This document shows positions 37,011 to 48,680 of a stretch of DNA of 64,000 nt, one piece after another. Made by a program: the position numbers and the translations under genes. Location: positions 2,057,794 through 2,121,793 of the forward strand of contig ML679963.1 of NCBI GenBank assembly GCA_007922225.1, in the 5' to 3' direction. Position 1 is the first letter of the stretch, and each line of letters opens with the position of its first letter. This DNA is from Emydura subglobosa (taxonomy: Eukaryota > Chordata > Testudines > Chelidae). A model generated the notes under the pieces. The model ran no database searches. It was given only the letters and a program-made list of their open reading frames with translations, and was not told the DNA's origin.

Positions 37011-38861
37011 GGGTGGCGGTCCTTCCAAGCAAATTGCAATTGCCGCTGCTCCTGGACATAGCACCTTGTGCTATCAGACCCTTCCTGAGTCAGAGACAGG
37101 AAAACTTTAGTCCTCCCCCAACCCCTATTTCTGCTCCTCTCTCTCTAGTCTCACATTGTGGGTTAAATATTTGAGTAATGTATATAAAGCAAATGTATCT
37201 ATAACCACTGAAATTGTTACCTAGCTACCTAACATAAGCAAGAGGTTATAAAGTAAATGGTTCAGCAATGCTAGCAATAATCCTGGTTCAGGGAGAAAAA
37301 AAAAACTAAACCCAACACATTCTCTGCCTCAGATCCCCCAAAGCAGACACATTTTGGTTTCTATTTACACAGAGACCTCAGGTCCATTGTCAGATCCCCC
37401 ATAAAGAGCAACAAAAGGGAGAGCTGGAGTGTTTACAGGCAAAGTTATAAATTAAACGGAATAATTAATTAAAAGCATTTCAGGTCAAGGATGGAAAATT
37501 TAGAGGAACCTCAATAAACAGATGAAGCTAACAAATAGCACCAATTGTTTAGTCTTAAATGCAAAGGAGATGTAATAGTGTCCAGTGACCAGTTTCTATG
37601 ACAAATCTAAGAGAGACTTCTCATCCAGCTCTCTCTCACATGCAAAGCATCAAGATTTCTGGTGGGAGCATTTCGTAATAGGAACACTGGACCAGCAGGG
37701 TTTCATGCAAGCATTTTATCTAACTAGTCTCAAGTTTTCTTGGTCTCTTCAGAATACAAAACAGGAGCTGATTTCTTGAAAGACCCATCAGGTATGATTA
37801 TACCACTACCAGTGTCTATCGTGAGAATTTATCCTCCCCTAATACCAATTCCCCCCCTCCCCCAAGCCACTGTTAGTTATTTAGAAATGGATATGCTTAT
37901 TTGTAGGTGCATTTAAATGGGTATGTACAGCTAGAGGGACTGGTTCTTCAAGAAGCTTAGCTGTGTGACATGGAGCCATTCAGTTTAAACCTGGCAAAGA
38001 CTGGTAGTCACTTTTCATCACTATCAACCCATGGCTCCTCAGCCACAGCACCGATTACTGCTGCAATGGACAGGTTTCGTTGCTTTGGGCCGTACACATG
38101 CTAGACTGAAGCTTACGCATTAGAAAAAGAGTGGAGGGGATTTGCAGAGAGGAGAAGAGCAGGTGCAGGGGTTGACAGTTCATGTTCCCTCATGTCAATT
38201 ACCACTTAACACACAACCTGCTAACCAGGGAACAGCAGAGGTTCCGAGGGTGCCGCTCCATTTTTATAGCGTTAGCTGTCCAGGATCCTGGACAGAAAGG
38301 AGATATGACAAGGACTAGAGATAGATGGGGCTTTGGAACAGAAATGGGAGGGGGACAACAAAATATTCACCCACACCCTCCAGATGAGAGCGTTGTCCTG
38401 CATTCCCTTGAACGCCATGTATGTTGATAGACGTCTAGCAGTTACCCAGCAAGTCTGTGCTAGCAGCATGCAACTCAGAGTTTACCCTAACGTTGCAAGT
38501 TTCAAGGGTGTCCTTGCAGAAAACAGAGTTTTCTGCTAAAGCCTGGCAATAAAAGCCAGCAATCCCTCCTCCTGCTCCTCAAGCCACATTCTGTAAGTGA
38601 ACACACTCGATTTCAGAGCACGGGCAGGTGCGGGAGAGAAGGAAGTTCGTATAAAGCTGAATCGGAGGTCGGTAAATTGTCTAAGTCTAATAAAGCCGGT
38701 ACAAGACAGAACTGAACAGGCTAATCTGGTGACTGAAGATCCTCTGTAGCTATTTTTATAGCAGTCCCTGATATCTGATATCCAAGCCCTAAGTGCTACA
38801 GGAGTGCCACTCTCAGACTTTAGGAGAACAACTCCTTCCTAAAGCGTCTGCTGACCCAGGA

Positions 38862-39036
38862 CAAGATTTTCAAAAGTCACCACTGATTTTGGGCGTCCAA
38901 CTCGAGACATTACAAAGAATCGGGTGTTCAGAAAAAGCCGAACAGCCGCCCTTGGAAAAATCAGGGCCCCGAGGGAACCTAAAATTGGGCACCAAAAACG
39001 GAGGTACTGAAAGCCACTAGTCACTTGTGAAAAGCC
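38862..39036. repeat. Palindromic MITE-like repeat
   Basis: The left end GATTTTCAAAAGTCACC and the right end CACTAGTCACTTGTGAAAAG are imperfect inverted copies. Between them, GGGCGTCCAACTCGAGACAT mirrors CCTAAAATTGGGCACC, and the middle AAAAATCAGGGCCCC is typical. This matches a common turtle palindromic element I recall. It lies about 100 bases before the CpG island. Confidence 0.65.
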
Positions 39037-39139
39037 TGTAGCAGACTGCACGCTGCCCTGGGTCACCGGCCCGAGATTGAAGGGGAAACCAGAACTAGCC
39101 ACCAGAAAAGAGACTAAAAAAAAAAAAAAAGCCCCCAGG

Positions 39140-40250
39140 ACAAAAGCTGTACCAGCATCTTCCTGCAAACTGCCCGGCCCCCCTGGAAAAGGCAGAGGGA
39201 AGCACTCTGCCCTCCGGCCGGCAGCGGCCGGTCCTGCCGTACCCAGGACAAACCGGCCGCGGCTGCAGCAGATGCAGCGAGCAAGGAGGAGCAGAGCGTC
39301 CGCTCCCGCCGGGAAGCGAGGGAGCCAGGCTGAGCCCGAGGAAGAGACGCAGCCGGCCCGGCTCCCCCCGCCTGCGGGAGGCTGATGTCGCTAGCAGCGA
39401 GTTAGGGCAAAGCACAGACCGGCGAAACTCCTGCCCGGCCCCGGGCTTGCAGCCGACCCGCAGCTGCCGCTTTAGGAGCCGGGCAAACTTTCCCCGGCAG
39501 CGGCGCTCTGCAAGCGGGACCGGGCCCGGGCCGGAGCAGGTCCCGTCCCCCCCGCGCCACGTGCACCGCCCGGCCCCGCTCACAGCTGGTTGATGGCGTT
39601 CTGGGAGATCACCGCGTTGGCCGAGAAGTAGGGGATCATGGCGGGCCCGGGGCCGGCCGCCTGCCTCTCGCCCGCGAGCCTGCTGCGAGTCATGGGGCGG
39701 CGGCGCCGCGGCTCCCCGCGGGGCAGGTCAGGCGGGCGGCCGGGGGCGGCCGGCAGCCCCCCTGCGAGTCCGCTCGGCTCCGCGCCGTGTGCGCCCTGCC
39801 CTGCTCTGCCCGGCCGGCCGGCAGTGGGGAGCCCGGCCCGGCCCCGCCTCGTGCGCCGCCCAGCTGTGCGCGGCCCGCCCCCTTCCGCAGCACCCACAGC
39901 CCCGGCTCGGCACGGCTCGGCTCGGCCCGGCCCCCAGCGCCAGGACACCCGCCTGGGCACCGCCTGGGGGAGATGCCAGCAGGTGTGAAAAATGGGGCGG
40001 GCACCCTGGGGCGGGCCGGCCCCGGCCCCAGGGGGAAGGGGCGGGGTAGACAGCGCTGCGGTCCCCGCTGTTTCGGCTGGAGGGCCCCCCCTCTGTTTTT
40101 TACAACCCTGAAAGGCCACCCGCCTCCCCCCCAGGGCAGCCCAGGGCAGGCGGTCAGCCAGGAGCAGCGCCCAGCGCCCCGGCTCACACAGGACAGGACA
40201 GGACTCAGTCTCCATTCTCTTAGACCGGATTGACAGCGGCGCAGCGCGCC
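39140..40250 (-). promoter_or_regulatory. SSH2: CpG island with internal SSH2 promoter
   Basis: Roughly 1.1 kb is strikingly GC- and CpG-rich against an AT-rich intron, and it encloses the alternative SSH2 first exon. Three GGGGCGGG boxes (Sp1-type) lie at 39994-40001, 40008-40015 and 40038-40045, about 355-410 bases upstream of the start codon at 39639 on the minus strand. I see no TATA box at a suitable place, as usual for such promoters. The transcription start itself cannot be placed from sequence. Confidence 0.85.
39584..39639 (-). CDS. SSH2: SSH2 alternative first coding exon
   Basis: ATG at 39639 (minus strand) opens MIPYFSANAVISQNAINQ followed by CT, then donor GTGAGC. CT joins the C that starts the exon at 13896, giving NQLISESF in frame. 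I recall this N-terminus from a vertebrate SSH2 isoform, and it replaces the MALVTVQRSPTP-type start of the long form. The ATG has G at -3. An in-frame ATG also exists at 39693 (C at -3, weaker) and another at 40215, and the frame between them is open. I chose 39639 because it starts the part I recognise and has the best context. The long form skips this exon. Confidence 0.93.
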
Positions 40251-42461
40251 TGCTGGGAGTGGAATTACCTTCGCCTTAGCCCGGCATAACCGAGTTAAGA
40301 ATTAAGTCCTGCCCTGGGAATGGCAGAGACGGCTGTTACCCAGCGAGCTGTCTAACTTAATGGAAGTGCTCCTGTTCCTACAGCAGCCAACCGCTAAACT
40401 TAATAGAAGTGCATTATTAATGCCGGAGCAGCGGGATTTTTCCCCCTCCCTCAGAGCATTACAAATCTTGCCAGGACATTTGTTTATCAGCACCGGCTGC
40501 TCTTGGGCAGCTGGAAACACAAGAATTGCAGGGCGAGAGGTGGAGGGGGAGCCAGGGCAGTGGCTTTAGCTAGGGGGTACAGTCCCCGTTATTTGCATGA
40601 CACCTTACGTGAACATAGCAGACGTCAGTCAGGCTTCCTTCACTGCTTTGTACCAACATCGCCCTTGTCCAAATAAGTTTGGCAAGCTTTATTATTGTTG
40701 TCTCTTTCAACACATGATTCATGTTTGTAACAGAAAATGAGGCCTAATAAAACAAGCCAGGTCTGAAGCCTGAGCTAAAGTAATGGCCAAGCCTTGCGTG
40801 TAGGAAGCGCAGTTAGCAGCAGTCATGCTGTGGGTGCTGGCAGGCTCCCACTAACACCTTCCTAAAAAGCACCAGGTACAGAGCACTCATCCAGGGACAC
40901 AGCAGGAAGGTACCAGAACATTCCAACATCCCACAGAGAACAAGGGCATACTGACCCCTCCGACGCACACCATGAGGGATACAGAGGAGTTGGCCAAACC
41001 ATCTGGTACAAGGTAAAAGGCGGTATCTTACCATGGCAGAGGGCACTACACGACCTGTTTGTGTCAGTGTATAAAGGAGGGTCTCAAAGTGGGTGTCTTG
41101 ATCTAGCCACGGGGGAAACGGAAAATCCCGCTGTTTATGGAGCTGACCCATTGTAACAAGTACACATGTGTTAGTGGGCCTGTAGGATCTGTGGGATACT
41201 AGGGCCGTAATAAACCTGGCCTGGCGCCTTTGTTACTGAAACGGATCTCTGGTCTGATTGAATAATCCAATCGTGCACTAGCAGCTGGGTTATCTGCGCA
41301 GAGCTGGGACAGCAGAGACAGTGGGAGCACGCACACACACAGCCAACAACTGGCCACAAAGGTCACTAGCTAGTGCACTGGCAAGAAAGTGAAGCATTTG
41401 GAGAGCAGAAAAGAGGCCTGTTAAAAGCAGGCTCCAGAGCCCTCCTCCTGCTAGGTTTCACAATAGTCTCATGCTGATCGCACTCCCTCCTCCCTTTAAT
41501 CAGTGCAATATCAACTTCAACCCCCAAGTAAAATTTCACATTACGCCATAATGATGGGAGCCAGGAAGCTGTTGCAAGAGGCTTTGGGAATAAATCATCA
41601 CACGCCATGTTTAGAAAAATAAGTCTGGCTACTACCACGACAGGTGTTAGAATCTGGTAAAGGAAATAAATACTTTCGAAAGATGAGTGAAGAGTTTAGA
41701 ATCTGCCTTACGTACAAGAAGTGTAACGTAGCCTCCAGTGTCTAGCCAGAGACTCACCAACCCAAGCCCACTGGTACAACTCTCTTGAGTTACTGAACAC
41801 ATGATTTGAATGGGCCAGTCTTGAACCCTCTTCCAAGCTACAGTTTATGACAGCCTCAGGTAGACCAAACATCCCCTTCCCCCTTGAGAGGGGACATTTG
41901 AGGAAGAGCACAACTTCCTATGTGCTGCAGCACCGGGAGTTAAGAGAAGGCTGCTGTAATAGGGCTGTTTGGGGGCAATGACGGGAGAATATCATCTGTA
42001 TCTGTCCAACAGGAGTCAGCACACAATTCATATTCCCTTTTGGCTTATGTTCAATGGCTACCTCTCAGGCAGTTCCTACTGCCAATGCTGGCCAGCAAAG
42101 CAAGCCTTTTCCACTCCTCATGGTGGAAGCATCAACATCATGAGCCTCCTCAGAAAGCTGGTAACAGCATCTCTCCAGTTCTTGGTAAATGGAGAATAGC
42201 CATTACCTCCTCCAGTAGGGGGAAAGTGCATTAAGGAAATATTTCTCCACACAGAAGTAAAATAAAAGATCAACTGCATTTTAAATCCCTTCACTCTTAA
42301 TCTTTTGCTCCTTAGCCCCTGGAGACTCTGAGGAGCCAACTTTTTTAGTTTTGTCCCGACACCCAGAAATTCAAGAATTACTTTAGATTAGCTGAGAAAC
42401 GTGCTGTGAAGTGAGTGAGTTTTCTCCATAGTAGGGAGTCTGAGACATGGGCTTCCTAATT

Positions 42462-43105
42462 CATAGGTTCCAAGGTCAGCAGGGAGCTCTGTGATCATCT
42501 ATTCTGATCTCCTGCATAACACAGGAAATAGAGCTTCCCCCAGATAACTCCTAGAGCACAAACAGCCAGTCTGGAGTTAAAAAATTGTCCATGATGGAGA
42601 ATCCACCATGGGCCTAGGTAAATTCTTCCAGTGTTAATTCCTCTCAGTGGTGAAAAGTTTACACCTTATTCAAAATCTGGATTTGTCTTCAGGTTCCAGC
42701 CCCTGGATTCTGTTACACCTTTCTCTATTAGATTGAAGACCTCATTATCAAACATGGTCCCCATGTCAGTTCTTATAGATTAAGACCACCCTTAACCTTC
42801 GCTTTGTTAAACTCAATAGATTGAGCTCCCGGAGTCTCTCGCTCTAAGGCAGGTTTTTTAAACCTTTAGTCTTTCTTGAACCCGCTCCAATTTATCAATA
42901 TCCTTCTTGAATTGTGGGTACCAGAACTGGACACAGCATTCTAGCAACAATCACACCCGTGCCAAATACAGGGGTAAAATAACCTCTCCCGGGATACTTG
43001 TGATTCCCCTGTTTATGCAACTAAGGATCACATTAGCCTTTTGGCTACAGCATCACACTGGGAGCTCATGTTCAGCTGATTAGCCACCACAACCACATTA
43101 GTTCT
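42462..43105 (-). mobile_element. CR1 LINE, 3' part, minus strand
   Basis: The plus strand begins TTCATAGGTTCCAAGGTCAG and CTGTGATCATCTATTCTGAT. It then passes through the usual reverse-complemented CR1 landmarks: CTTGAACCCGCTCCAATTTA, GAACTGGACACAGCATTCTA, CCTGTTTATGCAACTAAGGA and TCACATTAGCCTTTTGGCTA. It is a moderately diverged 3' fragment with no open RT left. Confidence 0.88.
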
Positions 43106-43465
43106 ATGCGCTGGTCAGGGAGAAGACAATCACTGAGCCTTTTGTCGGGGGCAGACCCATGTTATCTTTAACCCTCCAGTGAGCCAGCGGTTTGACAGAG
43201 TGACAAAGTATTTGAGAATCACTTTAGGTACCAGAAATAATTTCTCTCTGGGAATTGGTCCATGACAGAAAAGAAGTGTACACAAACCAGGCATATGGTG
43301 TCTGCTTACTACACCACTTACATTATGAGTGTAGACGGAGACACAAGGCACATAACTGTTGGGATAAGTTTATTCTTTAAAAGAAATGTTGGAAAAAAAT
43401 TAAAATTGTGGACAGAGAGGAGGGATTATATTGGAAGTCTTTATTTTCCTCTTCCTACACTAGAG

Positions 43466-43879
43466 CAGTGGTTCTCACACAGGTGTACATATACCCCAGG
43501 GGGTACACAGAGGTTTTCCAGGGGGTACATCAACTCATCTAGAGATTTGCTTAGTTTTACAACAGGCTATATAAAAAGCACCAGCGAAGTCAGTCCGAAC
43601 TTAAATTTCATACAGACAATGACTTGTTTATACTGCTCTATGTGCTATACAGTGAAACGTAAGTACAATATTTATATTCCAATTTATTTATTTTATAATG
43701 ATATGGTAAAAAGGGAGAAAGTACGCAATTTTTCAGTAATAGTGTGCTGTGACCTTTTGTATTTTTATATCTGATTTTGTAAGCAAGTAGTTTTTAAGTG
43801 AAGTAAAACTTGCCGGTTCGCAAGATAAACCAGATTCCTGGAAGGGATACAGTGGTCTGGAAAAAACTGAGAGCCGCTG
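43466..43879. mobile_element. hAT-type MITE with 8-bp target site duplication
   Basis: The element starts CAGTGGTTCTCA and ends TGAGAGCCGCTG, imperfect terminal inverted repeats of 12 bases with two mismatches. It is flanked on both sides by CACTAGAG (43458-43465 and 43880-43887), an exact 8-bp duplication as made by hAT transposases. The 414-base interior holds GGGGGTACA motifs and AT-rich sequence. An open frame at 43262-43774 on the plus strand crosses the left boundary, shows no transposase motif and is a chance frame. So this is a non-autonomous copy. Confidence 0.9.
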
Positions 43880-45740
43880 CACTAGAGCAAAGGGCTTGAG
43901 TCAGTAGAGGCATTTACCTTTTCAGTAAGAAACAGAAAGTAAACAAGTTACTTTTGGTCAATAGACGCTTCTAAAAAGATCAACGTGTTAAGATTTTGCT
44001 AGCAGCTAAGTGAAGATCCAGAGAAAAAGTATACAATCATCTTTGAGCATCTTGCTTCACCCACTGACTTTTTTTTCCAACTCTTCTGTCAAGTGAAGAA
44101 TCTCTTTTCTCCCCTTTCTTTTAATGCAACAAAAGGTCAAATAAAACAGCCTCAAACCTTGGGTTATTTAGAACCTACAGCATGTAGCACTGCAGACATG
44201 CACAAGGCAACTTTGAAAGACACTCTGGAGACAAGCAAAGTTCACTTCAAAGGGTATTTTTAAAAATCTGGAGTGTGAATAAAAAGAAAATCTAATAAGG
44301 TCTGTCACTGTGTAAGTCTTCCTAGACTCTGCATGAACTCACGTGTGTTACTGCACAGCCGTGAGCAATTGTATAGTAGTTTAATAGTCTTCTAAAGACT
44401 TTAAAAAGATGCAACACTAGTCAGTTGTCTTCCTGCAAGAGAAGCATTTTGCCCGACTCCAGAGTTAGTCTGTCTTATCACAAAAGGTATGCAAGGGAGG
44501 GCACTAGGGCAGCAGGATCCCTTCAGCATCTAACGTCTGGTGAGAGGGCCTCAGTACATACCACATGTCCACATATAGAAAACAAACCGATGCTTCTGTC
44601 CCCAGGCTAATGGATAACTTGCACAATGCTCCAGTAAAGCTCTTAAAATAATCTATTTAAATTACTAAAATGTTGCCCAAAGAGCTGCTAGAAATATCTT
44701 AATATGTTCAGCAAACATGACAAATGCAGTCCCTTCAAAAAATACAGTGATTAATCACAAGTCGCGCTTCTTAAAGCAATCACACTTAACATATGGATAA
44801 TACGTTTCTAAAGGAATCCTGGATTAATAAAATCTGATACTGCATCCACTATGCTGAGACCCCACAATGTAAGAGATGCTTCACCAGGGAAACTTCACTC
44901 TGAGGACAATATGCTATAAGGTGTCAGCAGCAACTCCAAAGTTAAGGTTGCACTGAGATCTGCACTACAAATAGGATCCAAATCCCTCTTATTTCTATGA
45001 AAACTTACGTTGTAAAGATTGAAACATCAGCCCCATGTTCACACATCTCTAGACATCATGCTACAAGTCAGAATAGCATGCACTATTCAAATAGTCTGTA
45101 GGAAGTGAAAGATGCTGTTCTCATATCTTACTTCTTTAAGTGTTAGGGAAAGAGTCACATATTTATTTGCCAAAGCACTACCCCAGCATTTGAGGGGGCT
45201 CCCAGTTAAATATTTGCAGAAAGCTAAACGTCATCAAGAGAGCCTCTAATGTATTGTGCTCATGAGGAACAAGCAAGAAGTGGAATGAAAGAAAAGGATC
45301 TGAATTGTGTTAACACCGTTTTGGTGTCTTTCAAAATTGTAAGACACAGAAGGCTGTTAAAATATATATTATCAACAAGACAATGTTCCTCACTTTAGGT
45401 GGTGACACTCAGGTAGAAGAAGCATGTAAAGAATTTAAAATGCATGAAGTCAAAGCAGTGAGGGGTACAGTTCTAAATGACAAATGCTGGAATAAAGTGG
45501 CAGTATAGCAATCACCCACACTATGACAGCTGTAGACAGATCTCCCTCCCAATGCAAGGATTACATTTTGCAGTTTTTGGTGTTTGTGTTTAGCACTCTA
45601 TAGGTGGTAACAGGATTATCACCACCCTGCCTGGTGTAGCAGGGTTATGGGGCAGTAAACAATAGTGTATCTGGCCTTTTGGTGCAACAAACTGCTGATG
45701 TGGCAATGTGCTCTCAGTATTTATCGTGAACAAAATGAGC

Positions 45741-45743
<3 letters not shown>

Positions 45744-45782
<39 letters not shown>
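45744..45782. repeat. (AC)n microsatellite
   Basis: Nineteen uninterrupted AC dinucleotides (39 bases). They create runs of Thr-His or Cys-Val in chance open frames on both strands. Confidence 0.97.
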
Positions 45783-45786
<4 letters not shown>

Positions 45787-48497
45787 TGGTTTTGCCCAAC
45801 TTAAAGAAAGCTGTTCAAGTCCCTCCCACACCTTCCAACGCTAACTCAGACTGGCTTCCATTACCGCCAGAGCTGATTATAAATATACCAGGCAAAGCCT
45901 ATGTTAAAAGAACGTTGAGGGTGCCTGACGACACCTTCCAAAGCCAGGGAATGCCAGAGTTTGAGTGGCACGTACATAACACTAAATTCTCTTCTCTCTA
46001 AAGAGACCGACCTTATCTTCTACTCTGCGAGTAAAACAGGAACAAAGTTGCAAACGTTTCCCAGGATCATGTTCAATCCTAGGCCTGTACTTTGTGGCTA
46101 TAATCACACTAAAACAAAAAGTTCGAGACTACCTGGAGCAACCAGTCCACCTGTTTGGTGCTCCTTGTGTGATCAAGGCCTCAGTTAGTGCATATGTCAG
46201 CAGTCAAAATGGTAAGGTGGCTGCGATCAGAAAGAAGGTTAAATTAGAATCATTAATGATAATTTAGAGGCATTTGTGCATGTAAGAGTTTGATACCTTG
46301 GGAAAAAACGTGGAGAAAAAGTTTTCCGTGGAGCCTTATCTGTGTGAGGTGCGGGTGTAAAATGATGTTAAAACATTTTCCACCCAAGCCGAGGTCTTAG
46401 TGTGCCGGGCGCTGCGTATGGGACCAAGCCTTTATTTCACTGTTACCACCTTCTTCCTTCCCCGGTTTGCTTGCTGCGTCTCATCACGTGCTAAGATGGT
46501 CAGCGGCTCGGGGCATAGACTGCCTTACTACACAACGCGTGTATACGGCGCTTAGTGCAACAGGATCCCCCTGGACACTCCACCCCCCTTTGCTTTGTTT
46601 TATAAACTTCTAAGGGATTCCATGGGTGGTTTTTGCAACCTTAAAAGTGCTGCTGCTCCTCATTGCTGCTGTAAGACCGGCTCCTAGGCCTGCCCGGGCT
46701 CCGTAGGCGGCCCAGAGGCCTGCCCATCCTCCAGCAGTTTATTTCTCCTCTGCTGTGCCTGCAGGACTCACTCAGTGACAGCCCGAGGGCCTGCTACAAG
46801 CAAGGGAGCTGCGGTGAGTGCAGGAGGACCTGGCCATGGGAGTGGCCCGACAGCAGGGGTGGGGGGGGCCAGATATGAAGGGGCTTGTGTGTGTGTTGAC
46901 ACCAAACAGAGGGGTTGAGTTGTGCGGACCACGTGCAAAGCCCGTGGGGGTGCCTCTGAACAATGGGATGTTATTGTGGGCATGAATTTCTGCCCGGGTC
47001 TAGTAACATCAATGGGACAGTCGAGGCAGCGTAGCACTAGCCTCGTTTTTCTTTCTACACGATATGGAATTATGTAAAATTCTGAAGCTTCTGCTTTACA
47101 AAAATGCATTCCTCTGCAGAGCCGGATGAGTTACCGTCCTGCCTGTTCAGTCACCTTTCCCATGCGCTTGGAATATTGCTACTTTATTGTCATGCATCTG
47201 TTTCCTGTGTCATTCATGAGAAGATACTGGAGTTAAAAAACAAAACCACCATAGTGCCTATACGATTAGCCTTGGAGTCTAGCTACAGCACCTCATGCAT
47301 CAATGACGCATCAGCATGGCGGGGAGGGTTACAGAGGCAGCATGTTGGTCTCCGTGGTGAGCGTAAGCAAGAGAATGCCAAGTTTTTCTCTGCAATGACA
47401 GTTCAGGAAAGCTACTGACTGCCTTCTAGAGGGAGCTGCATTCAGTCCACCTGCACTAGGGGCATGCTTATTCTCAGTGCTGGACTTGAGAGTAGAGAAG
47501 TGAATGATCTGAAAGAAGAGCAGAAAAGTCTCTCTCTAATACCACAACATTTTAGCGCACTCCAAACTGTGCAGCAGACACAGCAGCTTTTCCCTCCCTC
47601 CTTCTGCTCAGGTAAAAGGTTAGCTGACTTGTTCTACAGCTTTGGGCCCTGGAGGCCATGTAGCTTTCAGAGATAAGCAGGGTCTGAAGCTGGGTCAAGT
47701 GAATTAGCAAGACAAACAGATGACTATCTGGAAAGAGCCTGAAGGTAAAGACTTACAGCAGAATTCAAATGGGCAAAGCCAAATTGTCTAGAGAACCACC
47801 TGACAACTTCTGGAGCAGTCCTTCTACCACTCAGGATAGACAAGTCAGTGAGTGGGCCTGTCCGTCCCACGTGTTTACAGACTGCAAGAGAGAATGTTAC
47901 TAAAACCAAAGCCCACAAGTATGGCAAGGTTTTCCTTCATAAAAGCCCAGACCATTTCAGCAGAACAGTGGTCATGAGCAAACCAGTGTGCAATGCAGGA
48001 TGGAGGGAAAGACAGGGCAGTAAGGGAACTCATTCAATTTAAAGTCTTCATTGTGAACCAAATACACGTCTCACCATGGCAGCGGTCCTTATCTGTATAT
48101 ACAGCAGCTGTATTACACAGCTGGGCGTTTAACTCAGTAATTAGTAATATGTCCTGATGCACGCTAATTAAGGAATAGGTGCCATGCAAAATGTATTCAA
48201 TCCTATTAGGACAGGTACCATTTCTAAGTTTGGTTCTCTCAGACATCAAGAAACAGTTATGCTTCTGGTTCTCTCTCACAGCTTTGTAAGTAGTGAGAGC
48301 TGGAGACTATGGCGATGAACACCACAGAGATAACTGCGAAGTGAAAGGTAGTTAACTGTTCGATCTGCACAGATGATGAGAGAACAATGATCCCAGACTT
48401 TAATATAGGAACAACACTAAGTGGTTCTGCAAAAGTTCTGCAAGCATTTTGCAAGACTAGTCCTGGATTAAATCTATCAATTGCATGAAACAATGAT

Positions 48498-48680
48498 AAT
48501 ACCCACCTCTCCCAGAGTGATTTCAAAGTGCTTTACAAAGGACTGCACTTTCATTATCCCCATTTTACAGACAGATAAACTGAGGCACAGAGCAGAGAAG
48601 TGACTTTCCCAAAGTCATCCAGCTGGCTAGTAACAGAGCCAGGAATAGAAGAGCTGCAGCTAATCTACTGTAGTCAGTCC
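48498..48680 (-). mobile_element. MIR-like CORE-SINE
   Basis: This is the clearest SINE in the window. In plus-strand order it reads AGAGTGATTTCAAAGTGCTT, ATTATCCCCATTTTACAGAC, AAACTGAGGCACAGAGCAGA and CTTTCCCAAAGTCATCCAGC, then the tRNA-like head AACAGAGCCAGGAATAGAAG. It is a reverse-complement MIR-type element in the same orientation as SSH2. Confidence 0.8.

Larger units (their letters stand above)
13897..39583 (-). other. SSH2: Large SSH2 intron
   Basis: This 25,687-base intron lies between the alternative first exon and the first shared exon. It has donor GTGAGC at 39578-39583 and acceptor TTGCAG at 13897-13902. It contains CR1, Penelope, SINE and MITE insertions, listed separately. Outside those, the stretches 15300-20600, 25450-28250 and 30430-33980 show only short open frames on both strands and no exon-like unit I can support. 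Confidence 0.8.

Noticed and set aside
36810..37064. 84-codon minus frame with repeated FPFLS units
   Set aside because: It is simply the translation of the (GGAAA)11 microsatellite.
39787..40233. 148-codon frame on the plus strand in the CpG island
   Set aside because: Mirror of the GC-rich minus-strand frame. Low-complexity Pro/Ala/Arg/Gly without any motif.
43262..43774. 170-codon frame on the plus strand
   Set aside because: It crosses the left boundary and target duplication of the hAT MITE at 43466, so it cannot be an original gene, and it has no transposase motif.
45590..46001. Frames with long Cys-Val or Thr-His runs on both strands
   Set aside because: Translation of the (AC)n microsatellite.
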